DNA of 64,000 nucleotides from Asparagopsis taxiformis (lineage: Eukaryota > Rhodophyta > Florideophyceae > Bonnemaisoniales > Bonnemaisoniaceae): positions 58,435-122,434 of the forward strand of contig JALQPE010001957.1 of NCBI GenBank assembly GCA_030407315.1. Direction: 5' to 3'. Each line of letters opens with the position of its first letter. Position 1 is the first letter of the stretch. This document shows, one piece after another, positions 10,809-21,572 of this stretch. The position numbers and the translations under genes were made by a program. The notes beneath the pieces are model-generated. The model searched no databases, was not told where the DNA came from, and saw only the letters and a program-made list of their open reading frames with translations.

Positions 10809-13800
10809 TAAGAGTCATAACGAAGCACTACATCAACTAGATTGAAGTTTTCTTAATACTGTGCTTGGTTTCTTATCACAGCATGGAGGAAGATGACGTG
10901 TCGTGGTAACGAGATGTTCAATATGATCTCCTTTCACGAAAAAGACATATATTTTAAAATTTCAAGTAATATATAAAATAGTCATGAAATGCCATTTAGG
11001 TTATATTCAGGACAGCTGTACACCTGCATGTCTTGCCACAGTTGGGCCATCGATAGGCTCCCTGCTTACAGTTCTATCCGACGTCTGTGCAAATCGCAGT
11101 TTCGTGATCGTTGCATCCATTCGATCTCGACATTTTCTAACACTATGTTGCTGCCCAATTACAGCAGCGTGCTCGCCTCTCAAGCTTTGCACACAGATAC
11201 ATTGACTCCAGATCAGTCGAAACCTCGAGGTCCATCAACGATTACTCATTTTACAACGTCTCATTCTTACCGCTTTGCTTATCTCGAATACAGGAATCTC
11301 ATACCAAGCCTTTTATCAGCAAATTGTGTGGATTGCGATGCAGATCTTCTTTTGACATCGGGATGCACTCAATTTTCAAACGCGACAGGTTACGCGGTGA
11401 CAGCCGATCCGTGAAGCTTATGATGGAATCCCTGCTTCAATTACGCAATCAAGCGTCCACAAAGGTATAATACCATGTCGCTGGTCACCAGTTCCCACCT
11501 TACCTCCCAGTGCTGTCACAAAAAAGACAGGAGTTTATTCCCACCGCACCATCACCATGTGTCTTCGATCGACAATTTTCGCCATGTTCATACTGACCAT
11601 TTTAGCATTTCGACAGTGAGCAAAGGCAAACCTACTGAAGGATGCTCCAACCCTTCACGAAGCTCTACAAAATTTCCGCACGCTGCGTGCAAGAAGTATG
11701 CGATGTAGTGTTCAATTTTGTAAATGGAAAACCTAAAGAACATGAACAAGGAGCTGCTGGTATGATATCGCCAGGAGCGCGACCACTATCCACTGCTTGT
11801 CCCCAAGCATGTTTCCGATCTGAAAACCATGCCATCACATCTTGCTCGCGTCCTGCCCCTGTGGCGTATGGATGTACAGTTCAGCCTTGCATTTCTCGGC
11901 TGACAGGTAGGACCGGATATGCGTTTGTGGACCTCTTGCTCCCGATACGGACATTGCTGTGTAGAGGATATATATTCTTTGGTTGTTTATTGTTAATCCA
12001 ATCGTTCCGTCCTGACTCTTGAATTGCTACCGAACCGCACACATGTGCTGTTTGATCTGGTTTTGTGGAGATGCTACATTGAAAAGATAAAATGGTTGCG
12101 ATAGATTCCTACCATTGCCCAAGTTTTTCAAGTTGGAAGCAATAGCCACATATGCAGATGTGTGCGAGTTACGGGATGAAAAAGGACAAAGACCATCAGA
12201 TGGTAATCTGCGACAGCGTATTCATGTTGAGACTAATGCCCATGATACATTGATCCGATTGTTGGAAACCAGGAAATCGCTAGTATTATGGATGGCGTAA
12301 CACGTTGCCGGCGACTTTTGGGTGGATGTTTCCATCCAGTGTTCTGAGACCGTACGGTGAACCTAACAAGTGAGGTGATTTCAAGGCGCTGTAAAGGTTT
12401 TGGAGCGCTGAACTTAGCGTCTTGCGCGCATTAAATCATTGGCCTACTGAAGGGGCCGCTAGGATGCGTCGTTTTCGCTGAGCTATGGCAGTTGGTAGAA
12501 GATTAAAAGTTACCTCCAACGGGGAATTCATGTTTCATCACGGGAGTGGTAGACCAGAAATGTTGCTCTGGCCAGTAATATTGGTGCGGGCAACTCTCTG
12601 GAACTGGGAATTGTAACTTGAGATCATGGCGAGGCGTAGGTGAAGAAAAGCTAATTGAGTCAGATATGCATATCGTCATGTTGAAGGTCAGCTATTGAAA
12701 GTTAGAATTCTATGGCTTCTTGCACCTGAACTTGTCACTTGATCATTGGTAGATGTTTTCTCTGTATTACACTTCAAAAATACCCACGTAGGACAAGAAC
12801 ACGTGTCATTAACAGTTGAAGGACCATCACGGACGACGTTCATCAATCGTTGATTTGTTTGGATGATTTACAACATCCAAGTGTATATTTGGTACCCTAA
12901 CTGAGGGTAGTGAAGGTTTCAACTTGCGTGATCGGTCCACGAAATCCCGTTGCGTCAAAGTCGCGTGGCGCATGCCGCCACTGTCGGCAGTCTGACTCAT
13001 CAGGTGCAACAGAATCCCTTCTGTGATGATCGCACGCCCGAGAAAATGCCTACACGTGAAGGTTACTCGTTACTGCATCTTCTGTCTTCTCACTGTCAGG
13101 TTTGCCTCCATGCTTACCCGCCGCCCCACGGACAGGTCATATCCAATCGGCAAACCAACAACAAGGCAGCATTTCGTGCAGCCCATAAGACGCATGAAAT
13201 AGCTAAAGTACCCCTAGTTTACCGAGAATAATCTAAACCCTGGTTGACTAGATTCTTTCTGTGTCGCATTGGACTCATCAACAATTTGGGTAACGGAACA
13301 GTATCTGCTGCCACCTTTCAACTCCACAACGGTGGAAGAACGAAAAAAAATCTTCCCGATTCTCCCGGCATATAGACAGACAAAACATACTACGCGAGTT
13401 GTACATGACCAATCCAACATGGTACTGCCCTAAAAAATATCTATTCCAAACAAGTCAAACCCAACATAAATCTCAAAACAAGTCATCCAACATCCGCCAC
13501 CTTCATGGTCCAGACCAATGTACGTCCGTCTTATACCAACTGCCAATCCACGCGAAAAGAACGAAATCCCTTCCCAAGTGCTATCATCCAGCTCCAACAC
13601 ATCCACATCATACATCACTACCATCGGGTCAAAAAACCCAGCCAACTGCCACGTCCACTGCGGGCGAGAAACCCATCACGTACGCGCCGTACGTAGCCGC
13701 ACAGACGTGCCAGTGAGCAAGTCGACGGGTCCACAAAGGCGATGTACTCTTTCGCAACTGTAAACACGTGTGGCCGTTGACATCATGTCATGTTCATCGA

Positions 13801-14185
13801 CTCTCATCGAGTCGATTCCCAGCAAAACGTGACATTTTGCGCAGCGCGCGATGCTGCCACGATCGCTGTTGGCGTTGGGTTAACTGTGCCAATGGCGCAA
13901 TCACGCCCTTCGTGACGAAGACATCCGTCACCTGATGTTTTTCGATGACGATACAACCCAACCGCCGCTTGCCCTACTCAGCACAGCGAGTCACCATATT
14001 TCCAAGCGGCACCTGCTGTCTCACTCATTTCTGCATGGGCCCATTCTGTTAGCTGACCGCCTCCATTCAACAATTTCTCCATCCTCATCTTTCACCCATC
14101 ACCACACCCGGTATAAAACAGAATAACTGTCCGCCGCTTGACCGACACCGCTTCCGCCCGAAGCATCCCATAGCACCAGTCCACC
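10809..14185. other. long intergenic region, only weak frames
   Basis: Several frames of 60-141 codons occur (10989-11414, 11642-12022, 12115-12300), none with a family match. At 11535 a short frame opens with a signal-peptide-like sequence (MCLRSTIFAMFILTILAF) but meets a stop after 20 codons, and the same frame then stays open for about 38 further codons. This may be the remnant of a small secreted-protein gene. The 500 bases before 14186 are C/T-rich and end with a TATA box. Confidence 0.35.
14112..14118 (+). promoter_or_regulatory. TATA box (TATAAAA)
   Basis: TATAAAA lies 68 bases before the ATG at 14186, after a C/T-rich stretch. It is the clearest core-promoter match among the host genes in this window. 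Confidence 0.5.
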
Positions 14186-14935
14186 ATGGCCTTCCTCGCC
14201 GTCCTGTGTCTTTCCCTTCTCGCGCTCAGCGTCAATGCCACCACCTTCATCGATGATATTCTTGCGCGTGATAACCCGTCATCAATGACGACTGCCACTC
14301 ACCAACAAGTAACCTGCGAGACGATTACGATGCCGCGGACGATGTGCAATTCATGCAACCTGCTTCCGTACGACGAGAACGGTAACTTTGCGATCAGAAG
14401 GGAAATTTACGATATCGACGCACCGGCGTGCCGAGAGGGGATCCGGAAATACGTCGAATTAAACCCGTGCGACGGCGCCCGTCGCGCTCAGTTTGAAACG
14501 TTTGATAATCCGGATTCACATGCCGCGCTTGGAATTTTCATGTACTCAGTGTGTGAACAATGCTGTGACTGCGTGCCCATCGGTTCGCGCGTGTTCGAAT
14601 TTGACATTCGCAAGAGCGCTCGCACGCTTATGCAAATTGGAAGGGGTAATTGTCCCGCGCATGCAGTCTACGACATCTGCGCCATGTGGCCAAAGGTGCG
14701 CGCCACGAATAGGCCGGGAAAACTTCCCAGGAGAGATTGGGACGAGGTTTGTCCGTTGTTAAGACAATGGTTGGAGGGTCCGCAGAGCGAAGGGTGGATG
14801 ACAAATCCTAACGTGCAAATGGACAGGAGAATTCGACGCTTTCTGAGGAGGTTTGCTCGCGACGCGGGATGTAGGAGGAGACATCTTTGGACCGAGTGCA
14901 CAGCGATGGAGCTTGCACAGAATAGAGTTAGATAA
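14186..14935 (+). CDS. secreted 14-cysteine family protein, paralogue 3 (249 aa)
   Basis: A signal peptide (FLAVLCLSLLALSVNA) precedes a mature chain with all 14 family cysteines: the N-terminal C...CxxC block followed by PYDENGNF, NPCD, MYSVCEQCCDCVPIG, RGNCPAH with YDIC, EVC, and the final GC...EC pair. It is closer to paralogue 1 than to paralogue 2 in the CEQCCDC block. The start is fixed by the signal peptide and the TATA box 68 bases upstream. Its role is unknown. Conservation of every cysteine among four diverged copies argues that the fold depends on seven disulfides, which is an inference. Confidence 0.82.
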   Translation: MAFLAVLCLSLLALSVNATTFIDDILARDNPSSMTTATHQQVTCETITMPRTMCNSCNLLPYDENGNFAIRREIYDIDAPACREGIRKYVELNPCDGARRAQFETFDNPDSHAALGIFMYSVCEQCCDCVPIGSRVFEFDIRKSARTLMQIGRGNCPAHAVYDICAMWPKVRATNRPGKLPRRDWDEVCPLLRQWLEGPQSEGWMTNPNVQMDRRIRRFLRRFARDAGCRRRHLWTECTAMELAQNRVR

Positions 14936-16489
14936 GTGTAAAGTGAATTGGTGGATTGCTTGCGCTGGGCCGTTTCAGGATGATCAATTGTATTGCTGGA
15001 CAGATAACGATTGTCGCTGTGGCAGTTGGAGTTTGAATATGCGAGAAGGCTTGGAAGCGTGGGGATGCTACGCGGGTTGTGGGAATTGAACAAAGTGTCA
15101 GGCGTTCATGCTTGCGAATTGCGCCGGCATATCATGAGTAGTGAAAGCGTTGCAAAAATATCGCTCCATTGCACCGCAGAATGAATCATTGCTGGCCGGA
15201 AAAATTGCTAGAAAATCTTCACCCGTCGACATCCTCAAGATGACGTGTAAGAAATTTAATCGAGGGAGCCGGAATGTTGCACCCTTCCTCTTGGCAACTC
15301 TGTATCAACGTGCCCATACACGCGTCTTGCATTAATACCTACGAGCCCCAATCAGTGCACATCCGCCACTGCAGCTTTGAAAGCCTCTCTTGCACCGTTC
15401 GTCGACAACGTCCTTTCGAACAATGAGAATACAGTGCGCCTTATGTTTGTGCCGTATCACCGTTCATCGCTACTGTAAATGTTTCTCAGCCATGACAACC
15501 CGTTCTCCAGATCTCCCCGCTCTCCTTTGCGTCTAGCATGCCGAAAGCCGCATTCTCAACCTCACCATACATGATTCGTTGGTAAATTTCATGGCACGCA
15601 CGCACGGATGATAATCGATGTTGTCCAATTACGACCGGCCGTTGTGTAATGAACCTGCCCGTCATGGTGTGGAAGATAAATATATCTACTCGTGTATAGA
15701 ATGGAAGCACTCATTTGTCGAGGGCCGGGCGTGCCGCTCTGCAAGGTACCGCCATGCCATCCGTTTAAAAACTGTAATTTGAAATCTATCTTAGATGCAC
15801 TGTTGTTTATCTTTGTCATAGCAGTATTTCTGATCGCCAACTCTTACTGGCTTTGGGCGTAATTTCCTTCGTCGCCCGCCATTCCAACCCCATTTGTATT
15901 GCTGTCGGTCTGAATAGTTAACGAAGGCTTCTGTTATTTGCGCATCATCAATTTCCTATAATTGCATGCCTGCTATGCTAATTTTTAGTTCTTTCACGAT
16001 CCAACCAAACCTCTCTTCAACTTCCAACGTATTTCCTACGCAGCGAGACCAGCGCGATATTTTCACCCACGCACATCACAATATGATGCAACCCTGCTGC
16101 TTCTTGCATGTTGACCATGGCTAGACGACACGATTTGGCCAATACAAATAAACAATCCCCAGCACCTGTCCCACCTCCTACTTGTTTATATACCATAACC
16201 CACTCATGTAACTCCCAATGTGTCTCAGATGCACCGCTCGTACCTACTTACTTCCGACTGTCCCCGAGGTACATCCTCTCGACATTTGAATCCCGTAACA
16301 CCTCGTCATTCCATTGCCAACCTAAACAAACATCACACTATATTTTCATCCCCACATACATCATGTTTTGTTAGGCTACTGACTTTCAATCTCCGCTATT
16401 TAATGCAACAGCTCGAACCTCACAATCTCTCCAATGCGTAATCTACTCGCATACCCACAGCATTCCGTTCTGGGCAATCGCATCCCAAA
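14936..16489. other. intergenic, no gene seen
   Basis: Small frames occur on both strands (longest 93 codons), with no domain or repeat. The last 400 bases are C/T/A-rich and probably hold the promoter of the gene at 16490; no clear TATA box is placed. Confidence 0.4.
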
Positions 16490-17239
16490 ATGTTGTTCAG
16501 TTTGCTCTTTTGCCATGTTCTTCTCACTAACCTAGCGCTTGTGCTTTCGCAGACAGCACCTGTGCCAAACTTCAACCCTTCCATCGCAGAGACTGGCTGC
16601 ACTTCAGTGGTTCTTCCATACAAGTTCTGCGGTGAATGCCCTCTACTTCCATTCGATAGTGAAGGAAACTTCGAACAAGGCGGACAGCAGATATACGACA
16701 TTAACCATCCTCCTTGTAGAAAAGCAATCGAGAATTATGCACGTTTGAACCCGTGTGACCAGGTCCGCCGACAACAAGTTAATGACTGGGACGGCAACCG
16801 TGGAAGGAATCAGATTCGTCTTGGTGTGTTCATGTACTCTGTATGTGAAACGTGCTGTGATTGCATCCCTATTGGTGCCTCAGAAGACGAGTATATGGAA
16901 AGAAAACAAAGAGGAGGCTTTGGCAATAATGCTCTTCTGGATTTAGACAGAGGTAACTGTCCTGCACATGCAGTCTATGATATCTGCAAGGTGTGGCCAA
17001 AGATTAGGACAATTCTTCGGCCGGGTCAGTCACCTGAGCCCTCATTCCCTGAGATATGCCCCTACTTGTTCGGATGGTTGCGAAGTCCAAGCAGCAAGAG
17101 CTGGTTGCGAAACCCGGACGCTCAAATGAATGTGAGAGTACGAAATTTCCTCAGACAACTAAACATTAGCGCTCGCTGTCGTCAGAAGTTCACTTGGATG
17201 CAGTGCTTAGACCTTGAGTCTGCGCAGGGCCGGGTCTGA
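16490..17239 (+). CDS. secreted 14-cysteine family protein, paralogue 4 (249 aa)
   Basis: This fourth family member has a signal peptide (LLFCHVLLTNLALVLSQ) and all 14 cysteines in the same order (FCGEC then PFDSEGNF, NPCD, MYSVCETCCDCIPIG, RGNCPAH with YDIC, EIC, RC...QC). Its coding sequence is clearly more AT-rich than paralogues 1 to 3, especially at third positions. That suggests it has sat in a different base-composition context or is an older duplicate. It is the last host protein gene before the tRNA and the retroelement nest. Function is unknown. Confidence 0.8.
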   Translation: MLFSLLFCHVLLTNLALVLSQTAPVPNFNPSIAETGCTSVVLPYKFCGECPLLPFDSEGNFEQGGQQIYDINHPPCRKAIENYARLNPCDQVRRQQVNDWDGNRGRNQIRLGVFMYSVCETCCDCIPIGASEDEYMERKQRGGFGNNALLDLDRGNCPAHAVYDICKVWPKIRTILRPGQSPEPSFPEICPYLFGWLRSPSSKSWLRNPDAQMNVRVRNFLRQLNISARCRQKFTWMQCLDLESAQGRV

Positions 17240-17981
17240 GTGTGTTGTAAATTTAGGCTTCGAATGAAAATGGGGTGCACGAGAAAGCTCTTCCTTTCAA
17301 GTAGACTGTACTGGTATCACCCATCTGCTGATGCAAACTATCTGCACTTTACAGAACCTGTACTTTTCATCTCGTATTCAGCCCCATGACCAAAAACTCA
17401 ATTTTCGCATAAATATTCAGATATTACTTTTGATAAAATATGCCTTTTTCTATTCGGCGTCGGTGATGATTCGCCCAACATGTTCATGAGTTCGTTATAC
17501 ATGTGTACTACGTGGCAGCGGTCTAATATAGCCAATGCTCTTGCCGACAATGAAACTCTTGTGATTGTCTGAATATAGACGACGTTTACTGATCCACTTG
17601 TAAGTTTTTCGGCTAAGCTGACTTCGAATTTTAAAACCTCAAATACAAGTGGACCGATTCGCAGTGCGTTACACTTGACGGTATCAGCACAGTTTGGGAA
17701 AAACTATATGTTATGCATCATGATGGTGCTACGGTAATCCATAATTTTATGAAAAAACATATCCGGACCTAGACTTAGAGAGTCGAATAGGTAGTCCAGA
17801 GCAGGCTGCAGTCCCAGTCACGTTCATAAAGTGAGGCCAAAGTCCCGAACTGGACAGGACGTTCCGCACTCAAAGTTTACCAGACCTCATGCTTCCCACG
17901 ACAGCCCTGTGTCCAGCAATTCGGGTCCCAAACTTGTCGAGCGCCCAGCCTTCCATGCACTCTTCTCGAGGGAAGAGCGGC
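17240..17981. other. intergenic, no gene seen
   Basis: No frame above 70 codons and no repeat is recognised between the last 14-Cys gene and the tRNA gene. Confidence 0.45.
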
Positions 17982-17985
17982 AAAA
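17982..17985 (-). terminator. Pol III terminator (TTTT) of the tRNA-Leu gene
   Basis: A run of four T on the minus strand lies 19-22 bases after the mature 3' end of the tRNA, as expected for RNA polymerase III termination. Confidence 0.5.
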
Positions 17986-18003
17986 TAAATTCGACTTATT
18001 CCC

Positions 18004-18083
18004 TGAAAGCGGTGAGATTCGAACTCACGCCCCGAAAGACTAGTGCCTTAAACTAGCGCCTTAGACCACTCGGCCACGCTTCC
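18004..18083 (-). tRNA. tRNA-Leu (anticodon AAG)
   Basis: On the minus strand an 80-base cloverleaf can be folded by eye. The acceptor GGAAGCG pairs with CGCTTTC (one G-U). The D arm is GCC/GGC around GAGTGGTCTAA. The anticodon stem CTAGT/ACTAG encloses TTAAGGC with anticodon AAG. There is a long class II variable arm, a T arm GTGAG-TTCGAAT-CTCAC and discriminator A. The long variable arm and discriminator A fit leucine identity. CCA is not encoded and there is no intron. The LINE ORF1 start codon lies only 28 bases from its 5' end, on the opposite strand. Confidence 0.92.
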
Positions 18084-18111
18084 GCTGAAAAATATCGAAA
18101 AAACTAACAAT

Positions 18112-20074
18112 ATGAAACCGCCGGCGGTCCCTCCCGACCCGGGGACCGCCCCACAGGTATCCGGGAAACGTCCAATGCGCGACGCCGACGGTCCTGTAAG
18201 CATCGTTATAGGCAAAGGAGACAAGGCCACAACGGTCACGGCACTTCTACCAGCCAATAAGATACCGAAAACGAAAACACCTCCCGGGAAGCCCGGGAGA
18301 TCAAACACGGCGCGCCCCTGGGAATCGACACAAAGCACGATCGGCACCTTTGGCGAAGACGAAGACGATGACGACAACAACGATTTGCGGCACACAGCGG
18401 AGCAATACGACCAGGAAGCAGGCGCGAAACCGTGCAGCAGCACAAGATCTATCGATGGAAAGACGAAAGCACCTCAACGTACGAATGCAGACGAGGCAAA
18501 CAACCCAGTAGTGCAACAACAACGCAGTGAAAACGACGCGCAGACCATCGATGAAGTAGAAAAGAACCCACCCTCAACCAAGAAGAGCCCCCCACAATCC
18601 ATACACACATGGAGCGTAGATAATGACGCACTAGCCGACATCACCTGCGACCACTGCAAGAATGTAGGACAAGTACGGCCGTATGGGCTGAAAAAGGAAG
18701 AGCCGATCCGTGGACCATGCTTGAGGTGCAAAACCTGCAGTAAAGCATACAAAGGCATAGCAGTAATTAACCTGATGAAGAAGTACGCAAATAGCCCGGC
18801 AATCGTAGTGGCGCTCATCAAAGTGGAGAAATGGATAGAGGATAACAGAGAGCGAACCGATGGAAAAGACAGAGCAAAGCAGATGGCAAAACTTCTAGCG
18901 AATCATGGAAAGGCAATCCAATGCCTGAAATGCAAACAAACCGGAGGAATTCAAACCCTGCAGCTCGCGATAAATGGTGTAGCAATGAGATGTGACAATT
19001 GCAGAAAAGTGATCATCAGCACAGCGGTGAACACCACGATACGAGCGAGCCTGGGTGGCGATTGGAAGAAGATAGCACAAAAACTCCCAGAACCAATGGA
19101 AATTGACAAACCCCGGAAGGAACAGGCAGGAGTTAGCACGAAGGTGACACCGGCGAAAGCAACACCACAGAATAGAACGCGCAGAAGGAGTGCCGGAGTC
19201 TACGACAAAGCCAGGAGACGCCTGAGCAGAACGCCCACACCAAAGAAAGCGATACCATTCCAGCCAGAGCCCACCGGAGCAGGGCAGGAAATAACCAAAG
19301 GCACAGCGAACAAAGAAACGGTACATCATACACAACAACAAGAGAAAGAAACAGTCACAATCCCGGAAGAAGAGTTCAATAACATGGCGAAAATGATCCA
19401 GAAGCTGACAGAGAAGATAGATAAGATCGAAAAGCAACACCAGGAGCAGATAAGTGAATTGGTGAAACAAAAAAAACTGCTTAAGGAAGCGATGGAACAT
19501 ATGCATCAAACGAATCAGAAGGGAAGAACGAGAGAAGAAAACCCCAGTAACGACATCAGACCAGCAGAAAAGAGCACTACAATAGTCGAGAGAGAAAATG
19601 AGAATCAGATCGATAAGGCGACGCAGACAAACCAAGACGCGAGAACGTGGGCAGATGTGGCAAGAAAACAAGCAATTGAAGAATTGCCAAAACAGCGAAA
19701 GGAAGCTATCCAAGACACGATTAAAGCCCTCAGAGAATCTAACATGCTCATCAGAAGAGCGCCAAGAGTTGAAGCCGTTTATGTGAAGAACATGAGGAGA
19801 GCTCCACTTGGCCAAGTTAGGAAACTACTCCAGAGAACAGTGCCCAACGCAGCCCTACTAGGACTCTCCTTCATAGGAGGGTCAGTGCTGGAAATAATAA
19901 CAGCAGCCTCCAGGAAAGAAGAACTGCTAGGCACACTGAGATTGCTCAACATACATACTTGGGCAGAATTTGACATCATGGGAAACGCCCTGCGGAAGAA
20001 CAAGGAGAAGACAAACGAAGCGGAAAACAAGAAAGAAAATCTGATCAAACTACAGAGGAGAATGCAGCATTGTG
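18112..20074 (+). CDS. LINE ORF1 (gag-like), 5' part, interrupted by an LTR element
   Basis: This is the first 654 codons of a non-LTR retrotransposon ORF1. The N-terminus is Pro/Gly-rich with an acidic run. Two zinc-ribbon-like units follow, CDHC...CLRCKTC near residues 180-205 and CLKC...CDNC near 270-300. Next come a coiled coil (about 420-475) and a C-terminal domain (VYVKN..., LGLSFIGGSVLEI near 555-640) that resembles the RNA-binding domain of fungal and oomycete LINE ORF1 proteins. The frame is cut at 20074 by the outer LTR element and resumes in frame at 54775. The start at 18112 is the first ATG after the tRNA; any 5' UTR would be under 30 bases unless it includes the tRNA region. 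Confidence 0.8.
20070..20074. repeat. target site duplication ttgtg (left)
   Basis: The five bases just left of the left LTR match 54770-54774 just right of the right LTR. Removing one copy plus the element restores the LINE ORF1 frame. Confidence 0.93.
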
Positions 20075-20404
20075 TGTGGTCTCCTAGGTAGAAGCGGCGG
20101 CGCGAACGCAGCACCGAAAAGAGATGTGGTAGAGCTTGTAGTGGTAGTTAGATCACTAGAACCTTGAAGGTCACCGGCGCAGAGCCGCCAGAGCTAACGC
20201 TGCCTTCTCGCTCCACGCCGGTTGTCCACACCTTTATTCAGTAAAATTCCGAAATAGTTCGGCGTCGCGCGAAAAGGCTAAAAGTTTCAAATTATCTCTA
20301 AAAGTCCAAATTACAGCAATACTAGAGAGCTTACATGGCCAGCCTGCACTGTAAGGGTGATACAGGCTTACAGTATTCCCTGTTCTGACGTTCACTATAC
20401 TACA
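20075..20404 (-). repeat. 3' LTR of outer gypsy element (330 bp)
   Basis: It matches 54440-54769 with a single difference noticed (A at 20190 against G in the other copy), so the insertion is recent. In element orientation it begins TGTAGTATAG and ends GAGACCACA. Confidence 0.93.
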
Positions 20405-20414
20405 CGCCCCCCTC
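20405..20414 (-). other. polypurine tract of outer element
   Basis: On the minus strand the sequence GCGAGGGGGGCG abuts the 3' LTR, as expected for the primer of plus-strand DNA synthesis. It fixes the element orientation as minus and shows that this edge is a genuine element end. Confidence 0.75.
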
Positions 20415-20603
20415 GCTAAGTCCGAGAGACCTCACGAGCTATATTCTCGAGCCGTGTAATCAGTCTCCCATGCTCAAGTATAGTTCGGTAGTGGCTGTAA
20501 CCAGCCTTTCTGGGGCGAGATATAGTTTTTCCTTAGTGCTTCTCTGAAAGCGCATATGCGTCAGTTCATAGAAAACGTTTCCGTGGCGTTCGCCTTCCGT
20601 TCA
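20415..20603 (-). other. 3' non-coding part of outer element
   Basis: Between the MOT1 fragment and the polypurine tract about 190 bases show no recognisable coding match. They may be native 3' untranslated sequence of the element or a further unrecognised captured piece. Confidence 0.35.
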
Positions 20604-21222
20604 TCATCTTGATAGTATTCCACATATTCCTGCGATACCGCTCGATAAACTCGTCTGAACGATCCTGCCGACTGCGCTCTTCGGCGGCCCGGCATAATGC
20701 AGAAGCCCTTTGAGAACATTTCCAAAGAATCTTTCCGCTTCTTGAATCCAATGGGCTACAATTGTGCTCGGGCACACGGCCAAAGATGGGTAGCAAACTC
20801 TATTCGCTGATACAATAGTATAGTTACCTGCGATCATACACAATGTCATCGAAGTCTTTCCAAGTCCCATGTCGTCGCACAAGCCCCCATGTAGACCATA
20901 TCTATTCAAAAATGCCAACCAATCCAAGCACTCTTGTTGATATTTCCTCAGGGTGATACCATCTCCAATTTCTACTGGTAGTTCGTAGTGTGCACGGGGT
21001 TCTGTGCCCAGCAATTGTCCCAGAAACTTCCGGGCATCTTCCCTCTCCGCAGCCATAGATTCACTCATCTGCGGGTCGTCAGGGGTCCCTCCTTCAAGAG
21101 GCATCAGGCGTACAAGCGTTCCAAACACTCCAGCTGAGGCGTCTCGTACGACCTCATCTTCATCAACCATTCTCGTCTGCGAGTAGGGGAACAAGCCTGG
21201 TCACCACATTCTGCATACCTTC
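20604..21222 (-). pseudogene. MOT1: MOT1/BTAF1 fragment, second part (helicase motifs I-Ia)
   Basis: This continues the MOT1 reading at 26723-30225 once gypsy A and one TSD are removed. It contains the end of the HEAT-repeat region (LVRLMPLEGG), the linker, then the start of the Snf2 ATPase lobe with the Walker A motif in DDMGLGKT, motif Ia (LAVCPSTIVAHW) and LLHYAGPP. The family then continues for several hundred residues, which are absent here. The joined frame runs through VVTRLVPLLADENG into a stop, and the ATPase part is in another frame, so there is at least one frameshift. MOT1/BTAF1 is the Snf2-family remover of TBP from DNA; this copy lacks most of the motor and cannot be active. Confidence 0.8.
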
Positions 21223-21514
21223 TGCTGCACCAGCAATGTCTACTGTGCATAATGGGGTTGCTATTGATCCTATTGGATGATCCATTTATACAGCCTATTT
21301 CTATTTCGCGCGACAGTAATTTCCGTTTATCGGACGCTATCGGGTATCCGAATATTGACTCTAATGCCCATTTCATCATCCTCATTCCAGCATATTTGGC
21401 TAAGCTATACGTATCTATATAGGCGAGTAGTGAGGCAGTGAGAGTAAAGGAGACAAGCGTGTCACTACTTTTTTCTTGCCCGAACGTAAACCGGCGAAGC
21501 AGGAGAAAGCAAGA
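21223..21514 (+). repeat. 5' LTR of gypsy A (292 bp)
   Basis: It begins TGCTGCACC and ends GCAAGA. The end is placed from the 5-bp TSD; a 1-base shift with a 6-bp TSD (accttc) is equally possible. I saw no difference from the 3' LTR. Confidence 0.88.
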
Positions 21515-21572
21515 TTGATCAATCTGCTAATTCTTTGACACACTACGTCTCTTTGTTCGTCTAGTTCATATA

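Noticed and set aside
10989..11414. 141-codon frame as a gene
   Set aside because: No signal peptide, domain or paralogue; overlaps a second frame of similar quality.
18895..19815. 306-codon frame on the minus strand
   Set aside because: Antisense shadow of LINE ORF1; Cys/Phe/Leu-rich composition is typical of a reversed Lys/Glu-rich frame.
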